Positions 30,930 through 41,198 of a stretch of 64,000 nt of DNA are shown piece by piece (the stretch's first letter is position 1; the number at the start of each line of letters is the position of its first letter). The DNA lies in NCBI GenBank assembly GCA_039707655.1, contig CM077664.1:193930195-193994194 (forward strand), given 5' to 3'. The notes beneath the pieces were generated by a model. The model did no database searches. It was not told the origin of the DNA and saw only the letters and a program-made list of their open reading frames with translations. The translations under genes were made by a program, and so were the position numbers. This DNA comes from Elymus sibiricus (taxonomy: Eukaryota > Streptophyta > Magnoliopsida > Poales > Poaceae).

Positions 30930-33709
30930 TTTACCCTTCTCTTCTCACTTCTTCTTCTTCCTCTCGCCTCGGACGCGCTTTGCCACCTCGAACTCGTCGC
31001 TCCTCCAGGCTGGCGACCACAGCAGCGAGCATTCCATCACCGGAGGCCATTGAAAGCGCTGTAGGAGCACCGTTATCGTCGAACATCATCAACCCTAGCT
31101 TCCCAGATCTGTAAGCTCTGCATTCCTCTTTTCATCTCCGTAGCACTTGCTAGTTCATCGGCGTTCTTTGAATAATGTAATAATAGATCTAGATTTCATA
31201 TGAAGTTGCCTCCGAAGAGCCCTTTAGCACTCCTGCTATTTAATTAATCATCCTATGAATCCTCTGCCTAGTCTTGATAAACTCTGTTTCTGGTTCATAC
31301 CCAGCCGCGATGAACTAGGTTATATTTCTTTTTTCCATTCTTTTATCTTCATTTGTAGATCTGTACCGTTGCCCAATCTGCACAGAATCTATTTGCAACA
31401 TTTTGACTTAACCTTATTCACAACTTGCATTTATTCCAAATATACCGGCTTAAACTGTTGCCGGCTTTTCATGTCATTTCTATAACGCTCATAAAAAACT
31501 CTGCTTGTCTTGATAACCACAGCCCGAATTTATTTACCGACTTGACATCTCCTCTTACTATCACTACAACCCAGGATTCTTCTGACTTTGCCGGCTCACA
31601 CTTGTTCTTTTCCCTTTGCAGCTGAATCTTTGTTTCTGTCACCAAGGCTCCAAACAAGGCAGTTGACTGGATCAAATCCAACATGTCAGAACTGAGATTA
31701 CAAAGTCTAGTAGACTCCGGGTTGCTACCATCCAAGGGGGAAATACACTGGCGTGCACCTGAGGAGGAGATACACCCACAGCCGGCTCAAAATGAGATCA
31801 TCCTCTTTGCTGATCACCTAGAAAGAGGCTTCCGCCCTCCCGGCTCAAAATTCTTTCGAGACATCCTTCACAAATTCAACATCAGGCCGCAAGACCTCGG
31901 ACCCAACTCTATTCTAAACTTATGCCAGTTCCAAGTATTTTGCGAGGTATATCTTCAGATTGAGCCGTCAGTTGGCCTATTCAAAGAATTCTTTTATCTC
32001 AACCATCAAACAGAACACAAAAATGGACCTCACGTTGAACTCGGCGGCGTGTCCATCCAAAGAAGGAAGACCTCAGCTTTTCCTGAAGTGAAACTGGCGA
32101 GTCACCCAAAAGGATGGGCAAAAACTTGGTTTTATTGTCAAGACACTTCACCGGCTCAAGAACACCCATTGCCGGGATATCGGATGGACCGGCTCAATGC
32201 TTCCATGGTCTTCCCCGGTTTCGCTTCTCAAGAGGAAAGAGAATCCCTACGACCCTTATATCCAAAAATCAATGCCTTGATTGCTCATGGCCTGACTGGG
32301 GTCGACCTGACCCGGACCTGGATTAGCTGGTGAATTCAGTCTCTGAGCTTGAGGACCAGATTCATGTGCACATACACCAGTGAGCCGAAAGATGCACTTC
32401 GATTCAGCCAGATCAATCTTTCCGACAAAGAGCTCCTCAAGGCTGCAAAGAAGCTCCTCGGCGAAACCAAGGATACAATCAATATTGTGGGATTGGCCCT
32501 ATTCTATGAGGGCAACTTGGCACCTGAGGTAAACCGGCTTTCCACTCTTATGCATAACATTTTTTCACTTTCCCTAAGGTAGTGAATTTGTTTTATATTC
32601 AGGCAAACTCTGCCTGGTGGAGAATAGAACCTTGAGTCCCTACTCCTCCACAAGACGGCACTGAAGAAGAGCCAGAAGACAAAGAAGACAATGAGGTAGA
32701 ACTTGACTCCCTTCGCCAGCTTTTTAACCAACTTGCTGATGCCGACTCTCTTCAGGAACAAACGGAACACAGCCGAGCCGGCGAGTCAGAGGTAGCCCTG
32801 ATCTCTTCAGATTCCGACTCACCAATAATCGTTCGAAAGAAATTCCGGTTATCAATCCGCAAAGTTCCATTTTCACATCCAAACGCTCACTTGGATCCAC
32901 AATTTCTTTTGAAGAAAGCACATCATGCGGGCACTTCCAAATGGAAGACTCGGAGCAGCGCAGGGGAACTAGGCGGCGGGTTACCATATGAGCCACCCGC
33001 TCGAAGGGCTCGTTCTGAAGTCCCTCATAGCCCTACTGCTTCTCTTCCGCAAGCCGAACTTTTCAAAGCGCCCCTTGCGCGCGATGACTCGGCATACTTG
33101 ACCTCTCCTTCATCTGATGAGTCTAGCGCAACTCAGGCACCGACTTTCAACATCAACCGCGGGTATAACACATTATTTACCTTCCTGTCTTGTACTTCCG
33201 CTTTCCTTCACTGACTGAATAACTCTTTATTTTGTTCAGCGCGAAAGCTATTAAGAAGAAAACTGCTACCGGGTCATCCGACCCTATTCTTGGGACAGAG
33301 GTCCGTCTCATGAAGCAGCTACAGACGACCCAGTCATTCCAGATGAGCCGGCCATCCAAGACGAGCTGCCCCACTACGACTCTGTGATGAGCCCTGCTCG
33401 CGCATCTCCTCCCCTGGCTGATCAGGAGAAGCCTACTGAGCCGAATCAGGAGAAGCCCACTAAGCCGGCGCAGGATGAGATGGTAGTTACTGGTGAAAAC
33501 CAGAACCCTCTACCAGAAGCGTCCACCGCTTTAGCAAAAATTCCCGCCAAGGCTGAATCTCCAATTAAAAATAAAGGGAAGGCGACTCTTCATTACCACT
33601 CATTTGAAGACCAAGACATCAACTCACTCCATCAATCTGTCTTGACCGGCTATCTGAGAGCCGGGATACTGAAATTGCAATGGTGACATCCCTCAAGCGA
33701 AAGTATGAG
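30930..33709 (+). pseudogene. Antisense spliced gene of element H (PF04195-type)
   Basis: Exons inferred from signals: leader about 30930-31110, 31622-32528 (ATG 31683), 32604-33162, 33240-33709 and beyond. Introns (511, 75 and 77 bp) begin GTAAGC, GTAAAC, GTATAA and end GCAG, TCAG, TCAG. The second exon encodes the PF04195 domain: GFRPPGSKFFRDILHKFNI, PNSILNLCQFQVFCEVYL and KGWAKTWFYCQD. Later exons are acidic and Pro/Ser-rich. Lesions: TGA 32331-32333, TGA 32634-32636 with a frameshift, and a frameshift in exon 4; the last donor (GTAATT, 33710) leads into foreign sequence. Same domain class as the antisense gene of D, but clearly diverged. Function unknown. Confidence 0.7.
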
Positions 33710-33808
33710 GTAATTTCTTCCACCTATCCTTGTATATATACATGCAGCCCCCAAGTGCCGGGTTATTATAACATAATGACTAGGGACTTATATGTATCTG
33801 TAAGACCT

Positions 33809-34600
33809 TGTAACACCCTGGATTGTGCCCTTTTCTTTTATTGGGATTTATTGAATTTTTGAATTTGCCTTTGGGTATTATGTCAATTCTTTTGGACTTG
33901 CCACTTGGAATTATTTTTGATTTTCTTCCAAGTGGGTTCTATCATCCATAAACCCTCCCTAGACCTCACCCCTCTCATCATAATGCCATTGGATAATTTT
34001 ATTTAATGGCATTATATTCTTTTTCTTCCTGAAAATGCCTATTTTTCTCTTTGAGCTATGAAGCAACCTTCATTTTTATTGCTCCAAAAATTCCAAGAAA
34101 ATTCCGAAATATTCTTTGGATCATGCCTCACCTCCCTATGAAAAAATATGCCATGGTCATTTGGAAATTTTCAGCTAAGGAAAATGTTTTTGCTTCTGGA
34201 CAGAATGGGCACTTTGTGAAGCAAGTATATTTTTCCTTGATCTGTTGGAGCTGAAATTTTTACCACATGACTACCCTCCTAAGAGATGCTTAACACCAAA
34301 ATTTCAGCTCTGAATTCCTAGCCGTTTGTCCCCAGCATTTGTCACAAGTTTTTGTCCAGAAACTTTGCATCAAGCTCAAGTCATGTCCACTGAGCCAGAT
34401 GGCAAGCCAAGCGCAGTTCTAGGCACCGCGTTGAAGGGACTTCTCAATTGACACGGTTTGGCAGCACCGAAAGCACCGCGTGTGCCAGTGCACGCTGTGA
34501 CCGCATGAGTGCACGGTGCTTGGCATGCGCTCGCCGCGCTCTGTACACCGGGTCCCTCTGCCGCCGCCCATTCACTCTCCGCTTGCCACCGCGCTCTGTA
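33809..34600 (+). repeat. LTR-like fragment starting TGTAACACCCTGGA
   Basis: TGTAACACC at 33809 is a common start of gypsy LTRs in grasses. The following ~780 bp are AT-rich, then GC-rich toward a repeated CGCGCTCTGTACACCGG (about 34535 and 34590). No matching second LTR, polypurine tract or coding sequence, so it is an unassigned fragment. Confidence 0.4.
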
Positions 34601-34699
34601 CACCGGCTCGGTGATGACCTCTTCCCAGCGCGCCCGCCGTCTTGGTCTTCTTTCGCCGATCGGGCAACCTTTGGGGTTGCTTTGGGAAGTGGACTGCTG
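34601..34699 (-). repeat. 99-bp fragment of a Tat-like LTR (F/C type)
   Basis: GTGATGACCTC, CGTCTTGGTCTTCTTTCG and GGGAAGTGGACTGCTG match, inverted, the C-type LTR at about 48335-48425. Both edges are abrupt. A scrap of an older insertion or a filler at a repaired break. Confidence 0.7.
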
Positions 34700-34919
34700 A
34701 ACTTGTCTCCAATCGATGCGACACTTCCTTGATCCAATTTGCCCTTGCTGCCCACCACCTGAAACGCAGCCCCGGCATGTCCTCCGGCGCCACCGATCTG
34801 TGATTCCAGAGCAATGGATCCCCACTGAAACACATGTGGGTTTCGCTCAAAGGCGGCAGTGCTGCGGGCCGTCGGGAGGGGGCAGCCCGCGGGATGCTGG
34901 GATCTAAGGGGTTATCCAT
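34700..34919 (-). other. Gene-like 5' exon fragment, uncertain
   Basis: A minus-strand ATG at 34917-34919 opens about 73 codons (MDNPLDPSIPRAAPSRR and later WNHRSVAPEDMPGLRFRWW) before the LTR scrap is reached. Composition resembles a host first exon, and TTTCAG/GTGGTG inside it could be a splice site. No recognisable domain. Could equally be random GC-rich sequence. Confidence 0.2.
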
Positions 34920-36294
34920 GGCAGAATCCGATGGTCGAGGCGAGGAGGCAAGCGTAGGCGGTAGGAGAGCCCTAGTAGGCTAAGATAAAGATACTACTCA
35001 ACTCCGTCCATTTTTAAATACAAAGGCCACCAGCAGGAACCGAGGCAAAAATTGATGACGTTGCCTCATAGTACTACTAGTACTAGAAACCCATGATTTA
35101 ACTACTCGCATGCATGAAGTGGATGATACTAGTAATGTCATTCTCAACTAGTACTTCCTCCATGTCCACTCAATTTGCATGCGCTGTATTAATTGACCAT
35201 CCATTAAGTGAACGACTCTACACGCGTCAAATTATCACGTGGGGTGGCTTTTCGTACAAAAATGCGTTCCACCGTGTACCCGCGTGTGTGTGCGAGGTAT
35301 TGAGTGCATGCGTGCACATCTTTTCTTCGTGCACGTACTCCACCAGCGTGTGTGGGGGGGAGAGAGAGTGGTATACATAGACCTAGAGAGAGATGGTGTG
35401 TCCCCGCAAAAAAAGAGAGAGAGATGGTGTGTGTTGGAAAGAGTACCCGCGTGTGTGAGTGAGAGAGGACGAGTGCACGCGTGGACCTCTCCTCTTTCTG
35501 TACGTACTAAACCTAGAGTACAAGTGTATGTGTGTGACATCGATGTCTGCCAGAAGTCCCGAGAGAGTCGTCAGTGTAGGTGTGTGCGTGGGGAGGAGGG
35601 AGAGAGATGATACTTATGTGTCAATGCATTGCGTGTGAAAAAGAGTCTAGTCAATAGTTCGCCACGAGACTATTCCTGGCGAACGCCCCAATATCCGTAT
35701 GATCTACATCCGACGGTGGAAGTTATTGGACGAAAACAGCACTCAAAAAGAAATGCCATGGCATTTTCTTTTTACTGGCACACCATGCCCCTCCCCTACA
35801 CATGTCCACGCGATCGTTCGCAACTGCCGGTTTGCAAGAAATACCGATAGGCCGGGCATTTGGTGGTAGGTGGGGAGCTTGGACTGTCGGTTTGCTCACA
35901 TCCGCTTGCACATGTTAGTGATGTACCAAGCCGATGCCCGTCCCTTCGGTGAGCAGCGGGCCGGACCGACCGTGTGTTGGCGCGACGCAAAGGCAACAGG
36001 CTGTAAGTTTACCGCCTACTCCTTGACGATATCGGTCGATACAAATCCCGATTAAGAAAGGGTAGGGCGGCATTTTTGCCACGTGGGAGGCGTGGTAGTT
36101 TTTTTACAATGGCATGGACCCGGCACTGCAAAAGTCATAGCGGTGGGCAGTACTACTACGCTTGTCAGAGGCGGAAGTGGGCCGGCGCTCTCGGATGCGT
36201 ACGTGACGGAGCCGGACGCCCGCCAACCTCTCGTAGTGATAGCGAGGAGCCCGCTCCTGGCTATTTTCTATATAAATTTTTTTGGCAAATATAT
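34920..36294. other. Unclassified intergenic DNA
   Basis: No ORF or terminal repeat that I can support. Contains a half Stowaway-like string (CTCCGTCCATTTTTAAATA at about 35001), GT/GA-rich low complexity (35280-35600), and ATGCCAT strings facing each other (about 35755 and 36110) that are too weak to call a MITE. Confidence 0.4.
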
Positions 36295-37175
36295 TGTCGG
36301 GCCAGTGGGAACCAGGGCACCATGGCCCGTCTGCCTGCGGCCCAGGATTCAACACCTGGCAAGGCCCAGGAGGCGGCCCAGCCACGGGCGCCGTGAAGCA
36401 TGGCACCTCGCGAGGCACCAGCCTCCCGAGGACCCCTCCGCACGGAGCGGACCACCAGGACTTAGCAGCGGCAGCAGGAGGCCTCGCGAGACCCCCTCGC
36501 GAGGCGGCCTCCCGAGGCCACCCAAGGCAGACGCCGCCTGGCGCTGGTCGCGCGGTCCTGTGCCCACCACGTGGGTGACGCGCTTGGTGACGAGTAGCGG
36601 TAGGAGCCATACCAGCAGGTGCGGACAGAGAGGGTTTCCTCTTTAGTGCTAAAGGAGCAGTACCAGCTCCCCTCCTACAAGCAAGTCCCAAAGCTTGCCC
36701 GTTTGGTGTATGAAGACCAGGACAACAAGGCACGCAGGGGGGAGGTCATCACCGAGCCCACTGGCGCGTCATGGATAATGCCTTTGCAGGCGAAGACCAC
36801 CTTTTGTCAGGATAAGCCTGGGCGCCTGTCCTCCTTCAAACTGGCGTTGTGTGTGGCTACCCTTCCCACCAATGTTTTCGGGGGAAGAGGACCAAGGCGG
36901 CTATAAAAGGGACAGTGCTGCCAACATAGAGGAAGATCGATTCCACTGTCTCCTACCTTGTACGCGAGAGCTCTCTTGCCACAATTATCCCAAACACCAG
37001 CAGGAGTAGGGTTTTACACCACAAGGTAGCCCGAACCTAAGTAGCTGCGGTGTCCCCTGTCATGCCCTGCGCTACCGTGCTCTCGCCGTAGTCTCGCCAT
37101 GGCCACCATTGAATCGGTAGGAACGAGCTTGCCCCCAGTGTTCGAACCAGGGTCCCCGGAGCCCTGATTCCGACA
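36295..37175 (+). repeat. 5' LTR of element F
   Basis: 881 bp, TGTCGGGCCAGTGGGAACC to CCTGATTCCGACA. The core promoter TATAAAAG is at 36902-36909 followed by GGACAGTGCTGCC. It differs from the A/B/D LTR type in the middle and in TATA quality. Confidence 0.9.
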
Positions 37176-37195
37176 TTTGGCGTGCCAGGTAGGGG
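37176..37195 (+). other. Primer-binding region of element F
   Basis: TTTGGCGTGCCAGGTAGGGG directly after the LTR end. The same block follows the 5' LTRs of B (38943), C (59165) and D (17329, minus), so all use the same tRNA primer type; I do not assign the tRNA. Confidence 0.6.
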
Positions 37196-37228
37196 GCTAG
37201 ATTTCATTCCGTCTGCTTGCTCGCCGCC

Positions 37229-38051
37229 ATGGCCGACGCTCGCCGTGAGCCCGCGGAGCGCAGGGCGGTCAGGGTCGCCCAAACGGAGCCGGTCGCCCGC
37301 GACAACCATCGTCGCCGCGCCACCGTCGCCGCTACCGACCCCGCAGCAAGGGAGCAGCAGGCTTCCTCCCTCCACTCGTCCGTGCAGCCGGACGGCCACA
37401 CAGCCACGGCCTCCTCGCTGGCCCACCGCGACGCGCCGGGCCCGCAGGCCGCGCTGCTCATGGCACGCGAGCTCTAGCGTTACTGCCCCACCGACGCCGG
37501 CTACGATGCCTGGCTCACCTGAATCACCGAGCTCGTCAATGCCGCTGGACAGGCCCCAGTGCCCTCCCACTCGCTCCACCCTCCGGCGTCTCGCGCCGAG
37601 GAGGTGGCGCATGGTGCGCCTCCACCGCCTCCCCCGTCCAACGAGGTTGCCAGGCGCCACCGCGACGCGCGGGCGCGAGAGCCGTCCCGCAGCACGTCCT
37701 CGCCGGACCACGGCGAGGCAGCTGCCAGATCGTCCGGTGCGAGCCGCCCGACGCGCGCGTGCTCCTCGAGCAGCAGCGCCAGTGCCAAGACCGGACCGTC
37801 CAAGAGGTCGGAGCGGCAGGTCGCCAGAAATGTGCCGCCCTAGCTGGCGGCGTCCCCTCCAGCTGCGTGGTCTGCCGCGCTTTCACCCGTGAGCTGGGCC
37901 ATGTGGTGTGGCCAACCAAGTTCAAGCCGGACCTGCCTCCTCGCTACGATGGCACCCCCAACCCCGCGGAGTTCCTGCAACTCTATGCCTTAAGCATCGA
38001 GGTGGCGAACGGTGACGACAAGGTCATGGCGAACTGGTTCCCTATGGCCCT
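37229..38051 (+). pseudogene. Element F gag, N-terminal part
   Basis: The ATG at 37229 gives MADARREPAERRAVRVAQ, as in C (59228). Stops at 37475-37477 and 37520-37522 and a frameshift near 37720 break it. The capsid start (FKPDLPPRYDGTPNPAEF) is open to NWFPMAL, where element B was inserted after codon position two of a Leu codon. The frame resumes exactly after the 5-bp duplication at 46615. Confidence 0.85.
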
Positions 38052-38942
38052 TGTCGGCCCAGTGGGAACCAGGGTACCACGGCCCATCTGCCTCTGGCCC
38101 AGAGGACGACGCTTGGGCTGGCCCCGGCAAGGTGGCCTTGGCGTCATTGCTCAGGAGGGAGTCATCTCGCGAGGAGCGAGCCTCGCAAGGCCCCTCGCCG
38201 CCAGGCCAAGCCCTGGTGAGGCCAGCAAGCCCCAGACCGCCTCGTGAGGCAACCCCTCACGAGGCCGCTTCATGGGGGATGACGTACGGCGCCAGCCATG
38301 GGGCGGCCGGCCCGTCACGTGGGTGACGTCCTGATGCCAGGGCTTGGATAGCAGGGTACGGCTCAGACAGGTTTCCATTCTGGTGATAAGGGAGCAGTGG
38401 CCTCTGCCTCCCCCAAAGCAGGTCCCAAAGCATTCCTCTTCGGTGTAACGAGATCAGGACGGGTTGGTGCGCCAGGACGGAGGTCATCGTCGAGCCCACC
38501 AGCACATCAGGACGACCGCTTTATCAGGCGGAGACCGCATTTAGTCATGATAAGCCTGTGCGCATGTTCCCCTTCGAATTGCCGCCCTGTGGCCACCCTT
38601 CCCCGTTCATATTTTCAGGGAAGAGGACCAAGACACTACAAAAGGGGCAAGGCCGCTTCCATGTAAGGGGGTCGATTCATTCTCCCCCACACCTCGTGTA
38701 CCTCGAGCCACATGCTCTCCACTATAGAGCAATCCAACACAGGCAGGAGTAGGGTATTACACCACACGGTGGCACGAACCTGGGTAGCTTGCGCATCCCC
38801 TTCGTGTCTGGTGAGAGCCAGTGAGCCCGTCGTGATCCCGCCGTAGTTGCCGTCGTGTCGTAGGTCGCCAAGCAAAGCCCCCCAGAGTTCGAACCCTAAG
38901 TTCTTGGAGAAGTTTCTTGGACGCAGATCCTAGACTCCGACA
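38052..38942 (+). repeat. 5' LTR of element B
   Basis: TGTCGGCCCAGTGGGAACC to CTAGACTCCGACA. A TATA-like CACTACAAAAGGGG lies near 38634-38647. Inverted CTCGTGAGG/CCTCGCGAG-type motifs are frequent at 38160-38270, as in the LTRs of A, C, D and F. Confidence 0.93.
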
Positions 38943-39005
38943 TTTGGCGCGCCAGGTAGGGGGACTTGTTGTCTTTGCGCCTTCGACCTCGACGTCGGCC
39001 GCGAC

Positions 39006-39365
39006 ATGGACGACGCCGCCGCTCGCCGGGAGCGCGCTGCGCGCCGAGCCACCGCCGGGGTCCACGCGGCGCCTGCCGTCCGAGGTGCCCCTCAGTGGCG
39101 CCCTTGTGTTTCCCCCGAGCCCGTTGGGGGGCGGGCGGCCTCCTCCATCCACCCGTCGGCGGGTGAGCAGGAGCGTGGTCGCATCTCCACCGCGTCCTCG
39201 CTCGCAGGTCGCAGCCCTTCCGCTCCGCGCGTCACGCTGCTCATGGCACAGGAGCTGCTGCGCTGTTGCCCCGCCAAGGACGGTCGCGACGCCTGGCTCG
39301 AGCGCATCACCAGCGGAGGCTCCCAGGGGCCACGCAGGGTGGCCTGCATCCTGGGAGGGGCCTAG
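39006..39365 (+). pseudogene. Element B gag remnant, core deleted
   Basis: Starts MDDAAARRERAARR like D. After LERIT (about 39308) it jumps straight to the sequence that follows the zinc knuckle in the other copies (GGSQGPRRVACILGG) and ends at TAG 39363-39365 (CAG in C and F). The missing part, about 1.1 kb in C, holds the whole capsid domain and the knuckle. B therefore cannot make functional Gag. Confidence 0.85.
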
Positions 39366-40115
39366 GCCCCTCCGTCCAGCCGGCACCTCAAGCGCTTCTC
39401 GCGCGAAGCGAGTGCGGCCCTTCCGGCGCCCGAGTCCGCCAGCCGCCTCAAGTGGTCCGAGTTTCCCATCGCCTTCGACGCCAGCGATCACCCCAAGTCC
39501 ACTAGGGCTGTGGGAGCTGTCCCTTTGCTATGTACTCCTACTATCGGCGGTGTGGCCATCACCAAGACGCTCATCGATGGCGGCGTTGGCCTCAACGTGC
39601 TTTCTTTGGAGACTTTCGAGATGCTCCAGGCGCCATATGGGCGCCTAGCGCCCACCAGGCCCTTCTCGGGCGTCACTGATGGCTCCACTGTCCCCCTGGG
39701 GCAGGTGCGCCTCCCTGTCACCTTCGGCACCCGCAAGAACTACCGTACGGAGTTCATCGTCTTTGATGTGGCTCACATCAGCCTGCCCTACAATGCCATC
39801 TTGGGCTACCCGACGCTCTCCAAGTTCATGGCCGTGACCCACCATGCTTACGGCCTCGTCAAGATGCCCTGCAGCGATGGCACCCTCACCATCCGTTGTG
39901 ATGAAAAGGACGCAGTGCGTGCCCTCGCGCATGCCTACAAGGTAGCCTCCGCCGCATCCCTGGCCGAGGAGGGCGCCCCTGAGCTTGCCGAGCCGGCGCC
40001 CGCAAAGAAGAAGCTATTGTTCTCCCAGGAGCTGTCCGAGACCAAGAAAGTGTCATTGGATGGGAGCGGCGCGGGCTCCTTCCTCACCATCAGCAGTTGC
40101 CTTTGCCCCCCATAG
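39366..40115 (+). CDS. Element B protease region
   Basis: In frame with the gag remnant. Active-site region KTLIDGGVGLNVLSLETF, then TRPFSGVTDGSTVPLGQV and SLPYNAILGYPTLSKF. Ends CPP then TAG GAG (40113-40115), the conserved stop seen in C and D. Would process Gag-Pol. The Gly after D-G is followed by Val where the siblings have Ala. Confidence 0.8.
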   Translation, partial: APPSSRHLKRFSREASAALPAPESASRLKWSEFPIAFDASDHPKSTRAVGAVPLLCTPTIGGVAITKTLIDGGVGLNVLSLETFEMLQAPYGRLAPTRPFSGVTDGSTVPLGQVRLPVTFGTRKNYRTEFIVFDVAHISLPYNAILGYPTLSKFMAVTHHAYGLVKMPCSDGTLTIRCDEKDAVRALAHAYKVASAASLAEEGAPELAEPAPAKKKLLFSQELSETKKVSLDGSGAGSFLTISSCLCPP

Positions 40116-41198
40116 GAGGGCACCCTCGTCGACTTCCTCCGGACGAATGCTGATATGTTCGCTTGGACAGCCTCAGACATGCCCGACGTGCCAAGGGAGG
40201 TGATCGAGCACCACTTGGCGGTGTGCCCCAACGCATGCCCTGTCAAGCAGAAGGTACGGCGCCAGGCGCCCGGGAAGCAGGGCTTCGTCGTAGAAGAGGC
40301 CGAGAAACTCCAAGATGCCGGAATCATCCGCGAAGTGCTCGACCCGGAGTGGATCGCCAACCCCGTTGTCGTCACCAAGCCGCACGGTGGCAAGCGTATG
40401 TGCGTCGACTTCACCAACCTCAACAAGGCCTGCCCCAAGGACAACTTCCCGCTGCCCAGGATCGACCAGATAGTGGACTCCACCACCGGGTGCGACCTGC
40501 TCTGCTTCCTGGAAGCCTTCTCAGGCTATCATCAGATCAAGATGGCAAAGGAGGATGAGGAGAAAACCGCCTTCATCACCCTCTGCGGAGTGTTCTACTA
40601 CGTGTGCATGCCCTTTGGCCTGAAGAGTGTGGGGGCTACCTTCCAGAGGCTGATGCGCATCTGCCTTGGGTGCCAGATGGGGAGAAATGCGGAGGCATAT
40701 GTCGATGACATCGTCATCAAAACGCGCGAGGCGCGCACCCTCATCGAATACCTGAGGGAAACCTTTGCCAACCTGCGCAAGGTCAACCTCAAACTTAAGC
40801 CCGCCAAGTGCGTCTTCGGTGTCCCTTCCGGCAAGCTCCTTGGGTTTCTGGTCTCCCATCGCGGCATCGAGGCCAACCCTGAGAAGATTAAGGCTATCGA
40901 GGAAATGCGGCCGCCCCGCAACCTCAAGGAGATGCAGCGCCTGGTTGGGTGCATGGCCTCGCTCGGTCGCTTCATATCCAAGTTCGGCGAGCGGGCTCTG
41001 CCTTTCTTCAAGCTCATGAAGAGGTCTGGCCCCTTCAAGTGGACTCCCGAGGCTGACACTGCATTCGAGGATCTCAAAAGGTACCTCACGAGCCCTCCCG
41101 TCATGGTCGCCCCGCGCCCACGCGAGCGCCTGCTGGTGTACTTGGCGGCCACTCCCCAAACGGCCAGCGCGGCCCTTGTGGTAGAACGGGAGGAGTGA
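40116..41198 (+). CDS. Element B reverse transcriptase
   Basis: Opens right after the UAG with TLVDFLRTNADMFAW and PREVIEHHLAVCP. RT motifs: GKRMCVDFTNLNKACPKD, FSGYHQIKMA, CMPFGLKSVGATFQRLM and AYVDDIVIKT (catalytic YVDD at 40698-40709), then LKPAKCVFGVPSGKLLGF and ALPFFKLMKR. All core motifs look intact. TGA at 41196-41198 (CGA in A) separates it from the linker and RNase H. Copies genomic RNA into cDNA inside the particle. Confidence 0.92.
   Translation, partial: EGTLVDFLRTNADMFAWTASDMPDVPREVIEHHLAVCPNACPVKQKVRRQAPGKQGFVVEEAEKLQDAGIIREVLDPEWIANPVVVTKPHGGKRMCVDFTNLNKACPKDNFPLPRIDQIVDSTTGCDLLCFLEAFSGYHQIKMAKEDEEKTAFITLCGVFYYVCMPFGLKSVGATFQRLMRICLGCQMGRNAEAYVDDIVIKTREARTLIEYLRETFANLRKVNLKLKPAKCVFGVPSGKLLGFLVSHRGIEANPEKIKAIEEMRPPRNLKEMQRLVGCMASLGRFISKFGERALPFFKLMKRSGPFKWTPEADTAFEDLKRYLTSPPVMVAPRPRERLLVYLAATPQTASAALVVEREE

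Larger units (their letters stand above)
29981..33800 (-). mobile_element. Element H: gypsy element remnant with antisense spliced gene
   Basis: Minus-strand element. The LTR is 29981-30521, and the inner sequence to its right begins with the purine-rich AAACTGAGGGCTAA, so this is the 3' LTR. A PF04195-type gene lies antisense (plus strand) next to it, as in Tat-lineage elements. Gag-pol, expected further right, is absent: another LTR fragment begins at 33809. The left flank is GACGA (29976-29980). Confidence 0.7.

Noticed and set aside
33680..34254. Small ORFs in the TGTAACACC fragment
   Set aside because: Short, AT-rich, no similarity to gag-pol; expected by chance in LTR-like DNA.
35755..36115. 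MITE with ATGCCAT ends
   Set aside because: The facing repeats match over too few bases and no target duplication is visible.
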